7,380 bases of DNA, taken from NCBI GenBank assembly GCA_001805085.1, contig MHEA01000169.1:2453-9832 (forward strand). Reading direction: 5' to 3'. Of the stretch, positions 1 through 4,500 are shown piece after piece. The notes under the pieces are model-generated. The model saw only the letters and a program-made list of their open reading frames with translations. It did no database searches and was not told the origin of the DNA. Both the position numbers and the translations under genes were made by a program. Numbering within the stretch: position 1 is the stretch's first letter; the number at the start of each line of letters is the position of its first letter. Source of the stretch: Nitrospirae bacterium GWC2_57_9. GTDB lineage: Bacteria; Nitrospirota; UBA9217.

Positions 1-656
1 GAGATATCGTAGGTATAGTAATCCCCCCATTCGGGGTTCCCGTTCAGGCCTGCCTGGAATAACCCGGTAACGCCGTCGTAACGGTAACCCTCACGGTCAT
101 ACTCCAGCGGTCCGCCGCCGGCGTGGCAGCCCGCGCAGGCTGCGCGTGAAAAATCATAGGAACTCATATCGAATTTCGCGGGATCGGTCTCGGTAAGACT
201 GGCTAGCCTGCGGCTGTATGACGGGCAAGAGCCGCCGAACATGCCGGGTGATCCCGTGAAGGCCAGGTCACGGTAATAATTCCTCTGCGTATCCCCCCAG
301 GGAACGTTCCTGCCTGTCTGGAAATGGTAGCCGGCGGACACGCCGTGCCGGGGATAGGGATCTTCATAGGGCGAGGTCCCGGGTCCCTGGTCCTTGGTTG
401 CCGAGGCAACGTCGCTTTCGTAGATGTTGCCGCTTGTCATGCCGAAGCTTCTCACCATATCGATATGACAACCGACAATGCCGCAGGTCTGTTTCGGGCT
501 GTACGGGGTATTGCTGCCCGGAACGATCGGGACTCCCTGTCCGTCCCGGAGCACCATCTCGTTCAACGGAACGGCCCATGAGCTTGGAACCATGCTGACG
601 ATGATAGCTGCGGCGGCTGCGATCGCAAACAGAACTGCACGCCCTGCGGTCTTCAT
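1..656 (-). CDS. Exported c-type (probably multihaem) cytochrome, 3' end outside window
   Basis: The frame is open from an ATG at 656-654 to the window edge, giving 218 codons with no stop, so the C-terminus is missing. The N-terminus is a signal peptide: a short basic start (MKTAGR), a hydrophobic Ala/Ile stretch to about residue 23 and a likely cleavage site after SSWA near residue 28. Two covalent haem-attachment motifs are visible: an unusual CX4CH (C58, C63, H64) and a standard CAGCH (C174, C177, H178). The second is followed by GGGPLEYDR, a pattern I associate with multihaem cytochromes of metal-reducing and related anaerobes. Several other histidines (for example in PYPRHG and GYHFQTG) could be distal ligands. 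The mature protein should act in periplasmic or outer-membrane electron transfer. The start is supported by AGGAGGA at 667-661, four bases before ATG. Total haem number and the electron partner cannot be judged from this part. Confidence 0.85.
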   Translation of the reverse strand, partial: MKTAGRAVLFAIAAAAAIIVSMVPSSWAVPLNEMVLRDGQGVPIVPGSNTPYSPKQTCGIVGCHIDMVRSFGMTSGNIYESDVASATKDQGPGTSPYEDPYPRHGVSAGYHFQTGRNVPWGDTQRNYYRDLAFTGSPGMFGGSCPSYSRRLASLTETDPAKFDMSSYDFSRAACAGCHAGGGPLEYDREGYRYDGVTGLFQAGLNGNPEWGDYYTYDI

Positions 657-720
657 AATCTCCTCCTCATGTTTTGATCCTTGCTGTGGATTTTGGTCAA
701 AAAATTGTCGTGAAAGAAGT

Positions 721-736
721 AGCAGAAATCATGCCA
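721..736 (-). promoter_or_regulatory. Sigma-54 (RpoN) promoter for the cytochrome gene
   Basis: Read on the minus strand this is TGGCATG-ATTT-CTGCT. Against the sigma-54 consensus TGGCACG-N4-TTGCW it has the invariant GG and GC exactly 10 bases apart and only two mismatches. It lies about 65 bases upstream of the cytochrome ATG, which leaves a 5' leader of roughly 50 bases that includes the strong ribosome-binding site. Sigma-54 promoters need an enhancer-binding activator, so the gene is probably induced by a specific signal. The activator gene is not in the window. Confidence 0.65.
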
Positions 737-747
737 TTACAATGGCA
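732..747. promoter_or_regulatory. Perfect inverted repeat overlapping the sigma-54 -24 box (possible operator)
   Basis: The sequence is tgccatt-ac-aatggca: two perfect 7-base arms around a 2-base centre. Its proximal arm contains the -24 element TGGCA of the sigma-54 promoter. A dimeric protein bound here would cover the promoter, so it could be a repressor site. It may equally be a chance palindrome built from the -24 motif. Confidence 0.35.
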
Positions 748-901
748 AGCGCAGAATGTGACAGGGGGATACATAAAAGGACATGGCGAAAAAACCGGCA
801 AGACAAGTCAGGGACTTACGAACAGGAAGGGAAAGGGAGGATCAGGATTTTTTCGAAAAAAGCGGTGGGTAATCAGGCCGGGAACCTGTTTTTCAATTAA
901 G

Positions 902-930
902 GACCGGTGAAAATCCCAGGAGGGACGGTC
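902..930. other. Bulged stem-loop, possibly structured RNA
   Basis: An outer stem GACCG/CGGTC (902-906 with 926-930) encloses an inner stem TCCC/GGGA (914-917 with 922-925) closed by an AGGA loop. The seven bases GTGAAAA are left as a one-sided bulge. On the plus strand the segment CCGGTGAAAATCC resembles the conserved core of cobalamin riboswitches, but the expected downstream parts are not in place. Function is unknown; it could be transcript secondary structure at the 3' end of the gene at 1043-1696. Confidence 0.25.
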
Positions 931-1042
931 ATTTCGCCAACCCGGGACAGAACAGACGAGCAGCCGGCATCAGAGAGTGGGCCAGAAGAACGGAGATCCG
1001 GAATGCTTCCCCGCACTGCTGCTAAGTGTCGCGGACCTGCTC

Positions 1043-1696
1043 TTAGCGCGGCGTGACGCGCTGCTGCAGCAGGAGCCAGTCCATCCCGGTATAATTTTCC
1101 ACCGGACGCATGCCGGTGCATTTTGCTGACCGCAGCAGGTACTGCCCGCTCGTTCTATCCCATTCATACAACTGGTGGGGAATGCAGGTCAGTCCACTGG
1201 TAACGATATCGATGAACGGTCTTGCTGCAGGGCGGGTCCAGTAGAGATCGATCCGTATCTGCCCCTCGTCGTAGGCCATCGTGCAATGAGGGTTCAGGTT
1301 CGTCTCGGTCCACCTGTTCTCGGGCAGCACCACGATCCAGGACCGGTCCTCGGCGCACTTCTTCATGGTCTGCCGATACTCCTCGTTCAGCACCTGCATG
1401 TCCTGCATGATATTCCGAGGGGTGACCAGCAGGATGGTCCTCTCCGGCCTTGCCGAGAGGACCAGTGCCCTTCCCGTCCGGTCCCCGATCGCTTCGGGCG
1501 GTAGAATGGTGCCCTCGTATTCAGGCAGCGAATTGAAATCCATCTCGGTTCTGCTCCGGTAGGGGTGCCGCCCGTCGTAAACCTGGATTTGCTCATCGTA
1601 ACTGTTCCACCAGCGGACAAAAGGCGCTTCACGGGCATGAACAGGAGAGGACAGGACGATTGCAAGCAGGATCAGGATAAGAAGCGATATTCTCAT
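1043..1696 (-). CDS. Exported protein of unknown function with four cysteines
   Basis: I do not recognise this family. From the ATG at 1696 it encodes 217 residues. It begins with a clear signal peptide: MR, then a leucine/isoleucine core, then SSPVHA with likely cleavage after residue 21. The mature part has four cysteines (C114, C138, C171, C193), an even number that could form two disulfides in the periplasm, and no CXXCH motif. It has alternating hydrophobic segments such as TILLVTP, SWIVVLP and IRIDLYW, consistent with a compact beta-rich domain. I chose this start because GAGG lies 6 bases before it and the signal peptide begins at once. A longer frame reaches 1792 but has no ribosome-binding site and would bury the signal sequence about 32 residues in. 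Its own promoter is probably at 1807-1812, so it need not be co-transcribed with a neighbour. Confidence 0.7.
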   Translation of the reverse strand: MRISLLILILLAIVLSSPVHAREAPFVRWWNSYDEQIQVYDGRHPYRSRTEMDFNSLPEYEGTILPPEAIGDRTGRALVLSARPERTILLVTPRNIMQDMQVLNEEYRQTMKKCAEDRSWIVVLPENRWTETNLNPHCTMAYDEGQIRIDLYWTRPAARPFIDIVTSGLTCIPHQLYEWDRTSGQYLLRSAKCTGMRPVENYTGMDWLLLQQRVTPR

Positions 1697-1806
1697 CGGT
1701 TGCCTCATTCTCAGGAGAAGGCCGGAAAGGACCTCGATCTTACGCTCGAAGTTTTGTGTGCCTTTTTTCGCAAGAGAGCTATTGAACATCATTCGCCATT
1801 GTTTTG

Positions 1807-1812
1807 ATTATA
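1807..1812 (-). promoter_or_regulatory. Putative sigma-70 -10 box for the exported unknown gene
   Basis: The minus strand reads TATAAT, a perfect -10 hexamer, in otherwise fairly AT-rich DNA. The region expected to hold the -35 box (about 1829-1836) gives only weak matches such as CTCTTA. Transcription would begin near 1800, giving a leader of about 100 bases before the ATG at 1696. This start point also argues against translation from the ATG pair at 1792-1787, which would be almost leaderless. Confidence 0.4.
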
Positions 1813-1857
1813 ACGTGAATTCTCGAGTAAGAGCTGGGCGAATACGATTGTGTTTTT

Positions 1858-1902
1858 ACCTTGAGAATCGAGATCCCCTGCAGTTGCAGCAGAGAGCTCA
1901 AT
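1858..1902 (+). repeat. Inverted dispersed repeat, left copy
   Basis: The first 17 bases (1858-1874) match the reverse complement of 2240-2256 without a mismatch. The match then continues with small gaps over shared blocks CCC, GC, TTGC, GCAG, GAGC and TCAAT, about 22 of 30 positions by eye. A 17-base perfect match this close by is very unlikely by chance. Confidence 0.6.
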
Positions 1903-2052
1903 TCCGAATGAGCGCAAACCACGCGGATGCCTATTCCAACCTTCATTATGATGCAGGGGCTTCAATGGACGGCACGCGGAGGGGCACGGTCGGGGAATAA
2001 ACAAAGGGGACTTCGGAGTCATGTTTGCCCGGGGACCCGCTGCAAGTCTGAA

Positions 2053-2073
2053 TGCGGAGTGCGGAATGCGGAA
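2053..2073 (+). repeat. Heptamer tandem repeat, (TGCGGAR)x3
   Basis: Three consecutive 7-base units read TGCGGAG, TGCGGAA, TGCGGAA, followed by a fourth degenerate unit TGAACGG. Arrays of this type are frequent between genes in several environmental anaerobes. An open frame starting inside this array (MRSAECGM...) is a by-product of the repeat. Confidence 0.6.
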
Positions 2074-2106
2074 TGAACGGCAGGGCGAAGCAAACTGAAA
2101 GACTTA

Positions 2107-2200
2107 AGCTTTTCTCCGCGGCCTTTGCGCCTGGTTTGCGCGGGACAAGACTTTTCCGACTCTGGCTTTCTCGCAGAACTCACAGAGTACGCGCAGAACT
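2107..2200. repeat. Low-complexity intergenic repeat region
   Basis: The stretch contains degenerate heptamer-like units (ctccgcg, cctttgcg, gtttgcgcg) and a 9-base direct repeat cgcagaact at 2172-2180 and 2192-2200, spaced 20 bases apart. The text resembles non-coding repeats built on CTTTGCG and CGCAGAG words. I see no ribosome-binding site or protein-like frame here. Confidence 0.45.
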
Positions 2201-2209
2201 GTTGGCACG

Positions 2210-2256
2210 ATTGACGCTCCCTGCAGCAAGCGGCCGGGAATCTCGATTCTCAAGGT
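2210..2256 (-). repeat. Inverted dispersed repeat, right copy
   Basis: This is the partner of the copy at 1858-1902, read on the opposite strand. Both copies share the 17-base core and a degenerate tail ending in TCAAT. Just outside this copy, aaggttggaa (2253-2262) is also the reverse complement of ttccaacctt at 1934-1943, so further fragments of the same repeat family may be scattered in the interval. Confidence 0.6.
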
Positions 2257-2411
2257 TGGAACACCCTGCACCCCCCTATCCTGACGCGAAGTACGCGAAA
2301 GCATTGGGTGCGATCCTCGCGGCAAGCGCTCGTAAGCGCTGGGTGCAAGTCATAATCGCATTCCCTCGCTCAGCGCTCACTCCAGAATGACCCGTTCAGA
2401 TCAGCAGGACC
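2257..2411. other. Intergenic DNA downstream of the histidine kinase; no gene seen
   Basis: This holds short repeated words: gggtgc twice, aagcgct twice, and several AGCGCT palindromes between 2322 and 2380. A loose inverted repeat, gtcat near 2350 with atgac near 2388, brackets part of it. None of these has the compact stem and T-run of an intrinsic terminator for the kinase operon, so termination is not explained by what I can see. Confidence 0.45.
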
Positions 2412-3911
2412 TCAACACCGCACGAGCGGGATCGTGAACAGGAAACTGCTCCCGGCGCCATGCCTGCTCCTGGCCCAGATCCTGCCGCCGTGATATTCGA
2501 CGATCTGGCGCGCAATCGCAAGGCCGAGCCCGGTCCCCTCGACCTTGGCGGTCAACAGGTCGCCGGCCCGGTGAAACTTGTCGAAGATCAGATCCAGCTC
2601 TTCCTCGGGGATGCCTATGCCGGTATCGGAGATGGCGACGACCACCTGCCGGACCGGTTCGTTCTCCTCGTGCGCCGTGACCGTGATCTCGCCGCCCTTG
2701 TCCGTGAACTTGATGGCGTTCGAAAGAATGTTGGTTACGACCTGGACCAGGCGGTCACGATCTCCCTGGAAAGAGGGAAGCGCCGGATCGACCGTAACGG
2801 TCAAACCCAGCCCCTTGTTGCGCGCGGAAGGCAGAAGCATGTCCACGGATACCTGGATGACCTCCTGCACGGACAGTTCTTTCATCCGCCAGCTCATGGT
2901 GCCGGCCTCGATCTTGGTCAGATCGAGCAGGTCGTTGATAAGCCTGCCGAGCCGGTCGCTTTCATCATTGACCGTCCTGAGGAGCTTGGTCTTCTTCTCA
3001 GCCGGCATGCTGTGCTTCATCATCAGGAGCTCAATGAAGGCCTTGATGGCCGTGAGCGGGGTTCGTAGTTCGTGCGAAACAACCGAGATAAAGTCGGACT
3101 TCACCTTATCCAGCGCTTCCAGTTTTCTGTTCGCTTCCTGCAGTTCTTCTGTCGATTGCCGGAGCCGGGCAACCGATCTTTCCAGGTCCTGCCGCTGAGT
3201 AGCCAGTTCCCGGTCCCGCTCCTGGATCGTCTGCAGCATGTCGTTGAATCCGCGGGCAAGGGAGCACAGCTCTTCAGGTCCCGACACTTCGGCCCTCCTC
3301 GAAAAATCGCGGTCCCCGGCAATGCGCTCCGTAAGCCGGACCAGTTCGGCCACCGGCCGGGTCACCCAGTTCTGCAGCCGGGATATGAGCAGATAAGCTG
3401 CCAGGAGCGAAGCCAGCAGGACGAAGGCCGCCGCCGCGATGAACCGTACCTGCAGGGCGCGGAGCTGCCGGAGGTCCGACCGGATGAAAAGGGAACCCGT
3501 TTCCTCGCCCTGGAGAACGATGGGATGCACCACGTCGAGATGGTGCGGGCCGAACCGATAGCCCCTCCCGGGAAGCTCGTTCACCACGGGAGCCGTCTCC
3601 CCTTCTTTCCGGTATGCCGCGAAGAGCTCTCCCTCCGCAGTGAAAACAGCTGCGTATTCGATATGCGGATCGGCCCGCAGCGCTCCCAGGATCTCCTCCG
3701 CGTCCTGGCGCACGTTGAACGCCAGCGCCGCAGTACACTGATTTCCGGTGATGTCAGCCTTGATGGTGATGTCCCTCGCGATAGAGTCTCTCAGGGACAG
3801 GAACTGGGAAACGAAGAGCGCCACGCCGGCAAGCAGCAGCGACAGCCCCGTGGTAAACAGGGTGATCATGATGAGCCGTCGTCGCAATGTATTGGAACCG
3901 AACAAGCGCAT
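2412..3911 (-). CDS. Membrane sensor histidine kinase, CHASE8-like/HAMP/HisKA/HATPase_c
   Basis: This 499-residue kinase should autophosphorylate on a histidine in response to a periplasmic signal and pass phosphate to a response regulator. Domains in order: transmembrane helix 1 (about 14-37); periplasmic domain (about 38-155) whose TAALAFNVRQDAEEILGAL and following AVFTAEGELFAAY resemble CHASE8 of YfiN-type proteins; transmembrane helix 2 (about 156-177); HAMP (about 177-230); coiled coil (about 228-270); HisKA with SHELRTP and phospho-accepting H280; HATPase_c with N box around N394/N398, DTGIGIP at 429-435 and EGTGLGLA at 458-465. All catalytic motifs are intact. No receiver domain is fused and no response regulator is nearby. 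The ATG is supported by GGAGGAG six bases upstream, inside the end of the yfiR-like gene, with one base between that stop and this start, indicating operon membership and probably coupled translation. Confidence 0.93.
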   Translation of the reverse strand: MRLFGSNTLRRRLIMITLFTTGLSLLLAGVALFVSQFLSLRDSIARDITIKADITGNQCTAALAFNVRQDAEEILGALRADPHIEYAAVFTAEGELFAAYRKEGETAPVVNELPGRGYRFGPHHLDVVHPIVLQGEETGSLFIRSDLRQLRALQVRFIAAAAFVLLASLLAAYLLISRLQNWVTRPVAELVRLTERIAGDRDFSRRAEVSGPEELCSLARGFNDMLQTIQERDRELATQRQDLERSVARLRQSTEELQEANRKLEALDKVKSDFISVVSHELRTPLTAIKAFIELLMMKHSMPAEKKTKLLRTVNDESDRLGRLINDLLDLTKIEAGTMSWRMKELSVQEVIQVSVDMLLPSARNKGLGLTVTVDPALPSFQGDRDRLVQVVTNILSNAIKFTDKGGEITVTAHEENEPVRQVVVAISDTGIGIPEEELDLIFDKFHRAGDLLTAKVEGTGLGLAIARQIVEYHGGRIWARSRHGAGSSFLFTIPLVRC

Positions 3912-3912
3912 T

Positions 3913-4500
3913 TCAGTCTCCTCCGGCCGTCGAGCCGTTTCCGGGGCCCGCCAGTTTCATGAGCTTCGAACTGATCATGATGCCGGCATCCCGGGCTGCT
4001 GCTGCGTTGATCTCGAACCGGACCCGGTTCCGTACAATAAGAAAGTTGATGATAACCCCCCTCCTGCCGAGACCATCCGCCTCTCCGATCGTCAGGGTGC
4101 TGCCTCCCCTGACCGCTTCAAGTATCTTCGGCAGCAGCTGTTCCTCGCCTCTGAGCAGGAACAGGACGTCACATCCGCGAACATCCTGCAGATCCGCCCG
4201 CTCCACGGCCAGGCGCCTGCCGGCAACCCTCTGGTTGTCGAGCTCGGCCACGGAACGGGCCCGGGACAGATCTCCGACGACACAGACGCGGATCTCGGCT
4301 CCGGCGGCTTTCGAGGGGGGCCACTCCACGAATTTCAGGAAATTATAGAGCAGTGCTGCTTTTACTTCGTACTCGCCGCGGACGCGCTGCTCCGCTGCGG
4401 GCAGGGAAACTGCCGCCGTAAGCATGATGGCAATCACGGCGGTCACCACCGCGAAATGCGTTCGCGAAAAAGCGCGTATGCCTGTGACGTCAGAACGCAT
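3913..4500 (-). CDS. YfiR-family (DUF4154) periplasmic regulatory protein
   Basis: The 195-residue product has an N-terminal signal sequence (basic start, hydrophobic stretch about 17-33, cleavage near SLPAA at 32-36). It then shows family hallmarks: EYEVKAALLYNFLKFVEWP (43-61), CVVGD (73-77), CDVLFL (110-115), LTIGEADG (136-143), then INFLIVRNRVRFEIN (151-165) and ISSKLMKLA near the end. In Pseudomonas, YfiR is a periplasmic repressor of the diguanylate cyclase YfiN. C73 and C110 sit where one YfiR disulfide would be; the second YfiR cysteine pair is absent. The start overlaps the end of the receptor gene by 11 bases, and AAAGGG lies just upstream, so translation is probably coupled. Family membership is confident; that its target is the kinase encoded next is inferred from context. 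Confidence 0.92.
   Translation of the reverse strand: MRSDVTGIRAFSRTHFAVVTAVIAIMLTAAVSLPAAEQRVRGEYEVKAALLYNFLKFVEWPPSKAAGAEIRVCVVGDLSRARSVAELDNQRVAGRRLAVERADLQDVRGCDVLFLLRGEEQLLPKILEAVRGGSTLTIGEADGLGRRGVIINFLIVRNRVRFEINAAAARDAGIMISSKLMKLAGPGNGSTAGGD

Larger units (their letters stand above)
657..1042. other. 386-base intergenic region upstream of the cytochrome; no gene seen
   Basis: Besides the sigma-54 promoter and its palindrome, this region holds several short inverted repeats. One is aagtc-agg-gactt at 805-817. Another is the 14-base palindrome TTTTTTCGAAAAAA at 848-861. Both lie roughly 70 to 130 bases upstream of the -24 box, the distance range usual for enhancer-binding sites. No terminator with a strong stem and T-run is evident for the gene ending at 1043. 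The open frames crossing this stretch have no ribosome-binding site and no recognisable protein character. Confidence 0.6.
1858..2256. mobile_element. Possible MITE-like element without transposase, framed by inverted repeats
   Basis: The 399-base stretch starts with ACCTTGAGAATCGAGAT and ends with its exact reverse complement. Imperfect similarity continues inward for roughly 30 further bases at each end. The interior has no convincing gene and carries short tandem repeats. Two matching ends facing each other around non-coding DNA is the layout of a miniature inverted-repeat element. No target-site duplication is obvious at the outer borders (ttttt on the left, tggaa on the right), so two separate insertions of a dispersed repeat in opposite orientation remain equally possible. 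Confidence 0.3.

Noticed and set aside
874..893. CAGG-loop-CCTG followed by TTTTT as a plus-strand terminator
   Set aside because: Only four base pairs in the stem, and no plus-strand gene for it to terminate.
478..900. 140-codon plus-strand open frame near the cytochrome start
   Set aside because: Overlaps the cytochrome signal peptide, its ribosome-binding site and the sigma-54 promoter on the other strand; no protein character.
1697..1792. Upstream extension of the exported unknown protein to an ATG at 1792
   Set aside because: No ribosome-binding site, nearly leaderless relative to the TATAAT at 1807-1812, and it would place the signal peptide inside the protein.
2052..2390. 112-codon plus-strand open frame starting MRSAECGM
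   Set aside because: It begins inside a heptamer tandem repeat and runs through low-complexity repeat DNA, without a ribosome-binding site.
3072..3962. 296-codon plus-strand open frame opposite the kinase
   Set aside because: Antisense to intact kinase domains; its composition (rich in R, Q, H, P) is typical of a shadow frame.
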